From positions 14,902,164-14,966,163 of the forward strand of contig NC_063274.1 in NCBI RefSeq assembly GCF_910591885.1: a stretch of 64,000 bases of DNA, given 5' to 3'. The translations under genes and the position numbers were made by a program. Positions 28,301 through 41,907 of this stretch are shown piece by piece (position 1 is the stretch's first letter; every line of letters begins with the position of its first letter). Source of the stretch: Bombus terrestris. Taxonomy: Eukaryota; Arthropoda; Insecta; Hymenoptera; Apidae. The notes under the pieces are model-generated. The model saw nothing but the letters and a program-made list of their open reading frames with translations. It had not been told where the DNA came from and did not search any database.

Positions 28301-31300
28301 TTAATTCCTGCAAACTCTCGATTAGATCTTGAAGAGAGTCGAATGAAATATGCACGATGGTAAAGAAAATAAGGCGTTACACAATTAAAAAAATGTTACA
28401 AAAAGTAAAACAGACAGTGACATAATAAACCAAAAATTCCATCTACTCTATACATACAACCGATATTTCTCAATATACTTTCATGAAATAAATGCTACAG
28501 CCTCTACAAGCTTATCTACTTCAGCCTTATGCGATTCATTATAATAACGCTATCAATCTCAACAACGAACAAAACTTTTCATTAATTTTTATCGAACTCT
28601 CGTATCGTCGATTCCCATGTCCGTGATTCTCATAAAGCAGAAAACTGCCCGAAAGAAATTCATCGTTAACAGACATGCTGTTTGGCCATCGTTAATTCAG
28701 AACTCTCTCTCGCCAAGCGACTACAACGAGAGTCACGAAATTATCTCCGGGCATTAAAATTAATTTCTACGAGTATAGCGTTCACGGAGACGCGTTAAAG
28801 CGAGCAAAGTTCGGTAACTTCCAGCGAACTTCCACTCCTGAGCAGTTTATCGTCGACCGTTCGTACAGCGGAACGCTTAGCCGGTAAATCTGCTCGTCTA
28901 TCCGCAAATATGGTAAACTATATATGTACCGTGGTTCATGGACCCTCGTGATACTTCGACGCTTTCCCGCGTCGCGTCGTGTCACATTTTTCCTCGCGCC
29001 TTTCTCTGTACACGGGTCTCTGGCCTCCCTTGAGAAATTTGAACCTGATCGATTTATCGGACGCGGCTCCTGCCACCCTTTTTTCCTCCGTTTTCTCTCT
29101 TTTTTCTTCTTCTCCTCTGCCCTCCTTCGCCTTCCTTTCCTACGCTCTTTCTCAAGTGACATTAGGCAGGTTTAATGCGATGCCTGCAAAAAGGGAAACA
29201 GGGTGTAGAGGTACAGCGAGTAGGTGCCGAGTGCCATTGACTGCAGAATAAAATAGATGGTGGTATTTCCAGCGTGGCTCAGCCTTGGCAAAATTCCATT
29301 TCTTTTCCACGAGGTACGCGCCCTGAGCAAGAACTGATATTTCCCCTCTCTTTGTTCTTTTCCGTTTTCATTTTTCTTTTTGTTCAATTTCTTCAGTTAT
29401 TTTTCTGCCTTTTCATTCCCTTTCCCTCCTTGCCAAGAAGGGCATCGATATATCTCCGAGCACCGATATATCGTTCCGAACTGTCCTTCGAATCGAGATG
29501 AAGGAAGAGATAAAAAGATGTATAATTTTCGTTTGGTATGTTGTATTTAATGGATCGCATAATCTTCGTAAGCTTTTTTACGTGACGTGTATTTACATTC
29601 GGATGGAATCTTTGTTTTCAGCAATCATGTGGCGCGTCAAAAAGTATATTACGTTTATGTTTCGAGACGACTATTATTGTTTTTATTCGAATAAATAGTC
29701 AAACATCGCACGTTTCAAAAATTCTTGTGGCAAACCGGTTGAAAATCGCGCACGTAGACTGAGAATATATGTTTAGAGGATAAATAGATGTTTGAAACTC
29801 TGACAACTGTACATATGTGTAGCGTTATTCGTAAATAACAAAATTTTTCATATCTTACTTCACGTTCGTTGGCTAGAAAAGAAGTGTCAGCAAATGGTGA
29901 CACATATCCACGATCTTAGAATCCCATATTCTACGACGTTTTGACGTTGTGTGTATTTATATCACGTTCTATGACTTCACTTGTACAAAGTTTGAAGTTT
30001 CAAGGCTTCGAGATATACCGTGTCAGTCTTTCGTGTGTATCCAAAGCGAGTTCGATGATTTCACAATCGTAGTATTCTGACTCATTTCGGGCGCTTTGTA
30101 TCGAATACTGGTAGTTTATGGTCTACTAGACTGTGCCTATGGATCCTATACATTTGAATCATTGAATTTATGATATCACGGTCAGTTTTAGATCCCCTGA
30201 GCAAGCAGTTTTGAGTTCTACGATCTTAGATTGGTCTATACCGCTTCTAACACTTTAGAACTGGACTTGGATGTGTTCCACGAATCTGGTATCTTGGAGT
30301 TCGCGGTCCCGAGTCTTTGAGGTGGTTCACAGTGGTTCGTGTATTCAGGATTGTGGTACAAAGCGTGCCTTACAGTCTTACCTTGGCTAGAACTGCTCCT
30401 CTATCTCGCAATGGACGGAATATAACCGCAGATATATACACACGCATATACTTCTGTTTACTAAATAAGTTCTTACGATACGATGCGGAGAAATGATGCA
30501 TACGATATTTAATTGCCAATTGCTTTTGGTTTGTAATATTGTAAAAGTTTTCTAATTACATAAAGTACTGAACAATAGTGCTTGGCTAAAAGAAAAAAGA
30601 AACAGAAATAAGAGCTATTCCGTTGAGAAACATCTTCGATAAAGGTTGTTTCAGTACAAGTAGTCAATTTCGATTCGACTACACGGCAGAATATAGATAA
30701 TTTTTATGGTATTTATCGAGATTCGTTATTATTCGCTATATTTCACTATGTTTCGTCATATTATTTATGGTTCACTATGTATATCCTAACCACTATAACG
30801 TACTATTATCTAAAACAGTTAAAAAATTAACAAAGTTCGATTTTATTATGAGTTTCACAATTAGAATAATTTACTTCAACCAAAGATTGAACATAAGCTT
30901 AATTAGGAATTGGCTTATCAATATGAACGTGGACTGACTATCCTTGCATCCTGAGTAATTATAGTAATTATAGGCAAAGGATCGACGTGTAGCTTGCAAT
31001 ATATAACCGATACACATATGTGTATACGGCAACGACACAGCTTCTCAATGACAGCGTCCTAGGCTAACATTAGGATGAATCTCTTAGTGTATATACTAGC
31101 TGAATAGCTATAACCATTGACACAACCACTTGAATTAATAGCCGGCAATTAAGCGGATGATAATGCTTGCCTTCCCGTATATACGAACCTACCACCTATG
31201 CACGACTCTCGATAGTGTCGATAGAAAGATAAGTCTGATACTTATTTCCTTCGCCGATTCCTCGTCGAGTGGATTTATGGATTGTCTTAACTTAGAAAAG

Positions 31301-34300
31301 CCCGTTTCGTGGATTTTTGATGAAAGAAAAACATTGATCCAGCACGTAAAGAAAAAAAATTTATGTGATATATAAGAGAGCTGGTCATTAGGACAAATTC
31401 GATTTAGTGATACTGGCTGATACTTCATAATACTTGATGACATTCCGTGATACTTTTTCATTAATTTCAAACACGAAATAGTCAGATCTAATTTAGTCGA
31501 AGAAAGCTAGTAGACAATGATTGATTTCTAGCTTAGATTGTAGAAAGTAAATTAGTTTAAATTTCTTAATTTATTAGCATGAAGCGAGAGAATATTGTCG
31601 TTAAACTATTTTTGTTTTGAGTTTAAGCCTGCATTTCTTGTTGAATTGTTTGGAAAAAGTTAAAAATTAATATCGAAGATGTTTCCTTATGCGTATATTA
31701 GATATTCGATTATAACTTTATTTATTTGTTTTATATTTGTTATATACTATTAATAATAATAGCTTATGTTTTCATTCTTTCTTCTTATTCTTATTTGCCT
31801 TACAGTCTTCACCAAGCATCCTTCTGATACATATATTTTAAACACTCCTCTTATTAAACTGTATAACTATTAACATAGCTATTAATCCATCTAGTGTCTA
31901 TCAACCTAACTGTACTATTTAAACTCTTATTGCTTAGCTCTTATCTGATTATTTAGTAATAGCTATTAGAGCTAACTATTTAACCAATTATGATTCTTTA
32001 TCTAACTTCTAAAATACCTTCTTAATCTTTCCTGCCTTTTCCTTCCCAGTTTTCTTAATCAGTCCAAAGTCTCTTCTTTTCCTTTCTCGTTAACTATCTC
32101 TTGTATATTCATTTATCTCCGTCAGTTTTCCGTACGCTATTAACATGTACTTCAAATCTCCAATTTCGTTATTACAAAAATCGCATAGTTTCTTCTCATT
32201 CCCTCCCTAATATGTATTTCATCTTTCCAACGACCCACATATCATTCGCTTTCATCCTTTGCCTCTGTTATATCATATATTATTAATTATGGAATCATAT
32301 TTTCAGAAAGTATTTTTATTCTTATAATATAATTAAATTCATAACATATGAAATATCTTTCTTGCCAGATATATCAAGCTAAATTATGTCACAATCTATT
32401 GTTCACCATTCCAATGATATTATATCCCTGCTCGCTTTTAAAACATAAGTAAACGTGAATGTTTAGGAATTAGTAGAAAAATCGTCAAATTACCACCGTC
32501 TTACCTGATTTATTATTATCGATATGGGTGTACATGCAGGAAACGTACACGTGCGCGCACCGATATTCCCATTAAATTTATACTGCAGTGTATCAAGTCG
32601 TCGCAATTGCCAACTGCAGGAAATCATAGAGTGCAACGAACGGTGCAGAGAAGGTTTTATGGAAATCGATGCGAATATATAATGATTACGAGTGGACCTT
32701 GCGTTATTTTAAGTACCTTGTGCTCTCTCTTCTATCACTTTATCGCGAGTTTTATCGGGCCAAGACGTATTCAAGCCGTGACGTTCGCTTGGCGATTGAA
32801 AAGTTCAAGATTTATCGGCCACTTCTACGAATCACCATTTATAACATTTTTTCGGCACATCTGCTTTCTACATACATACTTTCTACGTTACAGTAATTTA
32901 ATTAAATTAATATGTTTTGAACGCAATGGGTGTGGATAAATGTTTTAACATTTCTTAGAATACTTATATATTGTGGCTTGAAAATAGCCTGCAGTTGGCT
33001 TGAATAAAGTTTGCACGCGTTTAGCGGCGAGAGGCGGTAATCAGATAGACCGAATATTTAGGAGAATGAAAATGTAGCAAGGCTTATTCGTAATTATGTT
33101 GTGATGGGATAGCGTCGATGTTGAGATGTTTCTCTAGTAAAATTGTACACTTATTGAAGAATCGAAAGGAAATATTCTTCTTAAGTGAATTTTATTTGTT
33201 GCAGTTTCAGCTATGAGGCTTTTATTTAGAAGAAACGATTTTTTAAAATTTGTTTTACATATGCTGATTTAGTATATGCATAGCGTAAATAACTTGTCTC
33301 AAATATACTTTTGAATTGAATCAGCGTAAACTCGTAAATTGCTTTCAACGAGGCGTAAGTAAAAATTCAAGAATGCAACGTCGCCCTGTATCTATAATTT
33401 TTTATTAAGAATATTTCGATAACTAGCAGAAATTTGTTCTTTGTAATTAATTGCAACATTCATCGTTAACAATATGATTTTAATAATTACATGAAATACA
33501 TACTTCGTATTTATTCAAATTTGACGCGCAAAGAAATGTAAATCTGATTCCGAAACAAAATATTTTCCAACGATTCAAATGTTCCAAACCTTCGAACTTT
33601 CATATCTGTGAAATGTTTAAATTTTCAGACCGTTGTATAATTTACAATTTTCGTGAACAAAGTTCCAGGCTATTATTCAAATAAGTTAAAACCAACAGAT
33701 GGTGTACGATTTAAATACGTGTTTAATTCTTTTAAAAAATTCGTTGAGAGTTCGAGGCAACGCGGCTACCAGCGAAACACAAGATTTCAATTATCTCATT
33801 GACTTTCGTACTCGGAAAGGGAAACTTAACTCGGAAGCGAGTTAATCTGAATGAAACTCAACATTTAAAGTGCGATGTGCTGTTGCGGTGTCCCCAAAAG
33901 GAGTATTTAGACACCTCGTGTTTCGAAGCTGTGTGTAATGTCGCAGGATTCGAGCGCATCGTTCCCTACTAAAAGTCTATAAGCGTAATTGTTTCTCACG
34001 CAATGAAACGACAAACTACGACAATAAATAATAAAATAATTTTGCTTCGTTAGAATCCTCTATCGCCAAACTACAAGCAAATTGTAAAGGATAGAATTAA
34101 TTTCTTGCCGAAATATGGAATTCGTGGTAAAGTAATGTTAATTTTATCATGTTAGGATAAACAATTTCAAATAATTTGCACGTTATTACGTTAGTTTACA
34201 TGTTAATAATTTTAATTTAATAAATTTATAAAATAAATAATTTACACGTATTCATAATAATTTCAGATTATAACATATTTTTCAATTTTTACGAAATTAC

Positions 34301-37300
34301 TTAAATGGGAAAAAACATAGGTTCGTTCATTGAAAGTCAGAAGCATTTCTTTAATAAAAACCGGCATTTTTCTATAAAAAATTGGATTGGCTAACTTCTT
34401 TCTTATTCTAACTTTTAATTGAGAATTTAATATTTATTAAACACTTAGAAGGTAGCAAAAAGTACTGACAAAGAATTTAATGAAATTTACTAATTAAAAT
34501 ATTTACAGTTCTTAAGGATCTATGGGTCGCAGATAATAGTTCGTACTTTATTCTAATTTAACTCGACAAACAAATTACGTGTTATAAATTATTTTTACGA
34601 TGGAGTCGATGAGAACTTTTGCTTTTAACGGGTTTAAAAGATTACAAAATGGCAAAACAGAAGTACAAAAGAAGGCAATAGACATTGGACTTTAATTGAT
34701 ATACATAACACCAAAGCCTTTAAGAAAGATTATGCGAAGATATGCGACTGACCGACGAATGAATACGCAATGAACGAGTATTTGAGATCAAAGACAACAG
34801 AATAGCTTTCTTGGCATGCTGGAAGAAACAAGTTTTCCGTAATCGTGTGTGATTCATAGCACACATGACCTACGTGTGTAAATCTCGTTCAGTGACATTT
34901 ACCAACCACCTAGAACCTTGGTTGGCTTCCTGACCATATTGCATTCTGCTCGTTCCACGAACACTTTTTCAAATACGTGCCATGATCATCTATAACTATT
35001 CTATGTATATATGGTATTTTTATATTTTATATTATTTGAGTTTCATATTTTATGTTTCTGTTTTGTATGCTACTGAAATTTAAGTTAAGCTATTAAAGTT
35101 TAAGAAGAGTTATACATGTAAGTGGTAAAGACACAGAGAATAAGGAATATAAATTGTAGGTTTTAAGTCTAAATGTTAAGCACGAGAGACGTTAAGCTTG
35201 GTGGTTAGAAAAATAAAACATGAATGTAATTGGAAGTAAGAAAATTAGAAGCAAATGAAATAAATAAAAATAAAACAATATATTCGTTCTAGATTTCTTA
35301 CTTCGATTATTTACACATTTCTCAAATTAGAGCGTATCTTCTTATCTTTCTAACTATTTGATAAAAAGTTTGTTACATGCAAAATGTAAAATTGCAACTA
35401 GAACGTTACTAGAATCATAATGAGATATTAACCGTATTTTTGCAACGTGACAATACAATTATATTTTTGCCCCCGAAACAAGGATTACATTAATTTATAT
35501 TTGAAAGCATTACGTAGAATTTCTGTTTGAGAAATTTAAAAATTGTTGAGTATTAATTTCGTTATAATTGAATCATTCGAAAGCTGGTTGATCAACAGCA
35601 GTTCTGGAAAATTTCTGCATTTTAACATCAGAAGCAGAAGTTACATGAGCAACATTGAATTCTTTAGAAATGACTAGTCTCGATAGGGTTGGCTTGACTT
35701 CCGTATAATTACGTTGAAAAGGTATGTTTTTTACTAGAGGAAGAAGGCTTAAATTAGCCTCTTTCTTTTTACGAAGTAACAAATATCATGTTCGCGTGTT
35801 AGTTTACATTTTATAAGAAGAAAAATGAAACTGTCTGTTGATCTTAAATTGAAAGGTACAAAACAGTTACAAATGAATGAATTTGCAATTCTGTATTATG
35901 GCTGTAATGATGTAGGTGCTTAAGTGACCCGATTTTTAAATATTCATGAGCTTCTCTAAGAATTCATAAACTCTGCGTGATACCTTAGACATACAAATAA
36001 ACTTTGCTCTCAAAAGTGGAAACGTTATTTGCGTTCACGATTTCACTGGCTACGAGATTTCATTTTCTTATCTCGTCTTTGAAAATAACTCTCAATGGAG
36101 TAATTCGATTATGGACACAAGCTTGTTTAAATAACACGAATTTCAAGATTACATTTAGAATTAACTTAACCAGTTTTTAGGCGTAATAAATCTTTTTCTT
36201 TCAAATTAGACGGTAACAAGTATCATTCGAAACCAACGTAAGTAATAATTTTAATAAACTTCTTCTTTTATCGTGTTATTTTCCATAGGTCGATGCAAGT
36301 CGAATACAACGTGGAGGAAATGTAAAAAATTAAATGAAAAATGACGATGGATTCTGCGCATGAAAACGATAAGAAAAAGTTTATATAAAGATATGCCCTC
36401 TTTGACTTTGTTTACGAGTTATAGCGAGCTTTATATTGGAATAATTCTATTGAAAAATGGAAGTAGTTGAACTAATCTCATCAACCTATTTACAAACAGA
36501 ATTTCTAATAGAATATCTAACGAACAATTCTCGGAGAAGTGGAGAATAGTCATTAAGACGTCTCCAATCTTGTGTTCAAGCGTGATGCAAGATTATTTTG
36601 AACGCCTCTTGTGGAGCTACACAGATACCGCTTGTTTAGATGAAACTCGCTGTAACTTGAAAACAAAGTTAAATAGGTCATATCTTTATAGTGTTATATA
36701 AACCTTTTTTATTGTTTTTATGTGCAGAACCTACCGCCGAAGCAGTTCCCTGATATTACGTATAATACAAAAATAAAACTTGAAATGAAATATTTAGCGT
36801 GACATTAATTTTTCACAATAAACTTCTGTCAAATCCTAAATAACTTGAACATATTTGAAAAGAAACATTAATTGAAAATTAAATGCAAGAAATAAATTGG
36901 TCAGTAATAAAATTTCTGATTCTTAATCAGATTACTTGGAATATTCGCAATCACCATAGACGCCAATAAGTCTGCAATGATGCACCATTCAACTTGTCTA
37001 ATTCGATCAGTCTCAATCATTCTCATAAATTAACTCCTTAAATTAACAATCAACACACAGAAAACCACCATCCGTCGTGAACAGATAACCGGAAAGAGAT
37101 TATATCGTTGCCAGAAACGAACCTAGGGTGGGTTTAACGAGAAAGAAATGTGAAATCTTGACGAGTTAAGTGGTTGAATCATTTTCATTCCGACGTTGCG
37201 CCCGTTCTACAGCAAAGTTCTATTTTCTACCACGATAGGCGAACGATACGGGTTGACAAGCTGGCGGGAGAAGGAGAAAAAAGAGGAGGAGAAAGAGAGA

Positions 37301-40300
37301 AAGGTGAAGAGGTAAAGGCGAAGTAAAAACGGTGCCCACAATACGTTCCGGCATTATGAAACTTGAAATCGAAATAACGCGAGGGAATACACGTACAACG
37401 AGTACGGGCTTAATGCCAAAGACGTAATAACTCGCAAGTAGTCGCGTGTAACGTAACGTTTAGGCGCGGTGGGGTTGCGACTCTTTATGCTCGAAGGCTC
37501 GTTAATTAGACGAAAAGACGCGACCGTACGCGAAATTACCTCGCGTTTATGCGTTTCAGGAAGCGGAACAGGTGGCACGACGATGATGGTGTAAGGTTCT
37601 TAGGGAAATTGGGGAAATTGAAAGTTATGCCATGGCTAGAAACTATTGCGACCAGGTATAAACGATATTTGCACTTTAGTTCGGTATGCTAAACATGAAG
37701 TGGACCACGTTGGACTTTAACCATACGCAACTCGTCTCGGAGAGAAGCGTGAATTTTTATTTCGTTAGTAGAATTCAGTAGAGAATTTTAGAGGCGAGCG
37801 TTTGAGTGTCTTAATTGTAAGGGATTTCCGCGTGTCTACGTTATTAAATTGGTTGTTAAACTTTTTATGGTTCTTACGATACAACCATTTGATAAATAAA
37901 ATGATCAAATATATATAATTTCAGATATACTATATATCTGTGATAAAAACCGGTTCCTATTTTTACAATTACTAAAAGCATGCAAGTGCATTTAGCAAAA
38001 TTAATACTGACTTCTATAGAAGTGGAAATACGATTACATATATGTAATTACATACCGAGTTATTCTGAGTATATAACCTGTAAGTACATATATCTGACTT
38101 GAGAAATTAGTACAGAATAAGAATATTTTTTACTGATTTATTTTCACCTATTTTGAATCAACGCGTTACATTCATTTTTCAAGGATACAGCTAATCCGAT
38201 CTAGACAGATTATCTGCATATTGTGGATTACCAATATTCAATCTACCAATTAATTCAACAGCTTTTATCTTGGAAGTCTATAATGAGTTTTCGAATGATT
38301 ACAATAATATAATAATAAGTAATAAGTATGTAAAACGCAGATACACTGAAACTGAAGTTTCTATAAATAACAACCTAAACAAAATCATTTTCTATCGAGT
38401 TTGCTTCATCTTTCTTGTATTTTTAATACTTTGAGATTCGTGTATAACAACCTTCAACGTTTAGACTGAACTTGCAATAATTACAATTTCGCATACATAT
38501 AGTATACCATTCGATATTAGCCACTCGATTATTGTCACCTACAATATTTATCGACAAACATCCATTTCTTTTGCAATTTCTAAATAAAATCTTATTACGA
38601 AACCAGGCAATTGAAGAAAAATCCTACACGGACCGTAGAAAACAATTATCCCTAAATAATGGAAACTGCAGAGAGTATGCGTTACTTTCGTGCGATCGTC
38701 ACGATGGTCGTTAAACGCGTGCACTGTTATGTATCGCGCATGCAAGGCCTTCATACATACTGCATTTTATCACGGTGACGCGTATAATAAAGAAAGATTA
38801 TCATAATGAAATTCATTTTCAGTTATGCGTGTTATTAACGTGACGCACGGTAGGAAGTCGTATAGATGCTTCTATCTCGCTCGAAAGGATATACGATTGA
38901 CCGTGAGAGGACATCTCTCGGGCTCGTTACGCTCGTTACCAATGCCAAGTCGCAAGGAAACGCAAGAAGCTTCGCATATATATTATGTATATACGTACTG
39001 AGACGCATGCGTGCGCACTGGAGAGACGCATAAAGATTAAAGATACAAACGCATATAGGAGGCAGAGGCATATAAAGGCAGTAAGATACATATTAAGCCA
39101 CACATAAGCATGCATACGTAAAAGGAGCGCGAAGATATATGTACGCAGTTATAAGATTATTTTTAGCAGAATGTAATTTAGTTACGAATTTATAAATAGG
39201 AAGTCTCAAGACCAGTATATCCTTTGTCAGAACTGTTGCAGAATATTGGTACAATTCGACGAAGTCTATATAAGCATAGATTTAACAATTAAAATTTACT
39301 ATAATCTATTTGTAAATATTTATACGCGATATCAGAATTAACATCTACGTACAAAACATTATGAAGTAGTTTTGATATGTAAGGAGTTCATTACCTACAG
39401 TTTGCCTTGTTTTTAAACTATAAATAGATGCTTCAAAGACGATAGAGAAATTTAATTAGTTCCAGCAATAATATTGAAATTCCGTTTAACATTCGAAACA
39501 CTGAGTCATGTCGTATCTGTGTTTATCTATATCCATGAATACTAACTACATCATTATTAGTTTGAGATATTGTACGAGATCCATGTTTTATCTCAAACTA
39601 ATAATAATTAACGTATTGACCTTGAACGAGCTATAAGTATAGATCATTGCATTCATCTTAAAGCTCTCTCTCTCTCTCTCTCTTAGAAGGTAGATAAACA
39701 AATATATTGTTCTGTTAAAAAAAAAAAAAAGAGGAAGTTCAGCTTGATATCTCCTCTAACCCTCCACCTAGGAAAAAACTGTTAGCGTCAGATTATATCT
39801 TCCTTCAAAGCAAGCAAGTTTAATTCGATGCGTCTTTTTCTACCATGAAAAGCAAACGAGTTGTTCGAATAGCCTGTTCCAGGTGCCCCACCCTATACAG
39901 AGATATCCATCAGAGCGGCGGAAAACGCGTGGCATGCATCGGAAAAGAAACGAGTTCATCGCCGATGATTCGCTCCGATCCGCGACGAAGTCCTTCAACG
40001 TGTACACTTCCGCCAGACGCCTGTCGATAATTGGAAGTCGTTCCACTTCTTTGCCTCTGCCAACTCTCATCTTGGAATGCGACCGGCTCTGGTATACGTC
40101 GACACGTTCCGCGAGGCCTGCACGGCCAACCGTGTCGTAACACACGAAGAAACGGTACAATGAACTTCTTCATGCTCGAATAGAGATACGTTGCTAAGAA
40201 GTGTGCCTACGCTACGGTTCTTCGGAGATCGCTGACTCGTAATTAAAGGAACGACGTTGGAAAGGATAAGACGGGGTAACAACGACAAAAATACGAATAA

Positions 40301-41861
40301 ATCGATGGGAGAATTTACGAGTGGCGTTACTGCAGGCTAAGGGATCAGAGCGGATGAGGGAAAAGGTGGAGGATTTATGGGTGTTGGTACACTTTGCTAT
40401 GATTAGTTGCGGTTTCCAAGGTTTGATTTGAGAAGTTCAATCCCCAAGGATTTATCAGTATCGGTGTATTTATAAAATTTTCGAAATGTTATTAAAAGGA
40501 TAGGCGAGTTGAGAGCGAGATTCATTTCGTTACCATAATTTATAAAGCCGTTTTGTGGAAATAAGGTACACTCTGCCATGATTAGTTCGAGTTTACGGTG
40601 GAATGTTTAATTCGAGAAGTTGGGTCACACCTGGGATTTATCGATATCGGTGTATTTATAAAATTTTCGAAATGTTATTAAAAGGAAAGACGTAAGCTGA
40701 TTCAGGATATTCGATTTGCTGTCGTAATTATAAAGCAGTTACGTAGAAATGAAAAGAAAATAACAAATATCGGAAAGATACAGTAAAAATATCAGGCAAG
40801 CCGATATCGATTCGATTCGAGGGTCCAAATCCAAAAATAAAAGAATATATAAATATAATACCGAAAGGAGAAAAGAGAAAGAAAGTAAGGAAACGGGGAA
40901 CGATACTAAAAAAAAAGCTAACTATACCTGGCTTGAAAAATTCCATTTTGAGAATTTTACGAATCGTCGTATCTATAAAATCGTTAAATTACAACCGTAG
41001 GAAAATACTGTAAAAGGAAACCAATAGAACAAACGAAGAACAGGAAGGAAAAGGAAAAAGAAAAATAAGGAAACGAAAAAAAGAAAGAACGGTAGAATGA
41101 AATAGAATCAATTCAATTCGAGCGTATCGATTCGATAATCGGTAAGTATTAATATTAGCTAGCTGCGCGATAGAGACCCCGTTGCGTATCGTATTCCATC
41201 CTGATCGAACCGCGCGTGAATTGAATTTTAAAAATTCACCGTGAATCTGATACGCGATTACGCGCTTCTGTAAGCTAAACCGATCCGCATAACCTGTTAA
41301 ACGATCGGCACGTCGATTTAATCCGATGCGCGATCCACGTTTAATCGACGCGTTCAATCGTGATTTTCCGCCCACGAGAACGTATTAGAAATACATGATT
41401 AAGAAAACGTGACTAATAGTTGACTTCCTATTACATATATAGTTTCTAGTTCGATTTTTATACAGAATATTACAGAAGTTGATCTAAGGCAAAGCCATGT
41501 AAGTTTCCAATAAAAAATACAACTTGTTTTCATATTTGTAAAAGATGTGGAACGTGTCTTTTTTCACTTTGATAGATATAAGTAGACTGCGGTTATTTAT
41601 AGACGTTATTAGAAGGTTATTTAATGTATTAAATGTTACAACGAGTATTTTATTTTAGATATTTTGTATATTTTTGTATTTTATGCGCGTTTTGTGCATT
41701 CTTGCAAGACTGATATTTGACAAAAAATCTATGTATTTTTTCAAATATTTCCTCTCGATGTTATATATATACATATTGTAATATATGTATTGTAATATAT
41801 GTAATATATGTTATATATATACTAACGAAGTAATGTAGTAGATTTAAAACATAGGAAATAG

Positions 41862-41907
<46 letters not shown>

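Noticed and set aside
28782..29162. 126-codon minus-strand frame rich in Lys/Arg/Glu
   Set aside because: Its composition comes from the polypyrimidine/purine tract. The opposite strand is open at the same place, and no family is recognised.
30000..30370. Impression of a degenerate repeat of about 30 bp (TTCTACGATCTTAGATTGG-like units)
   Set aside because: The units do not align well enough by eye to call a repeat.
40989..41375. 128-codon minus-strand frame with a hydrophobic C-terminus
   Set aside because: The hydrophobic part is the translation of a purine-rich tract on the other strand, and there are no supporting splice or family signals.
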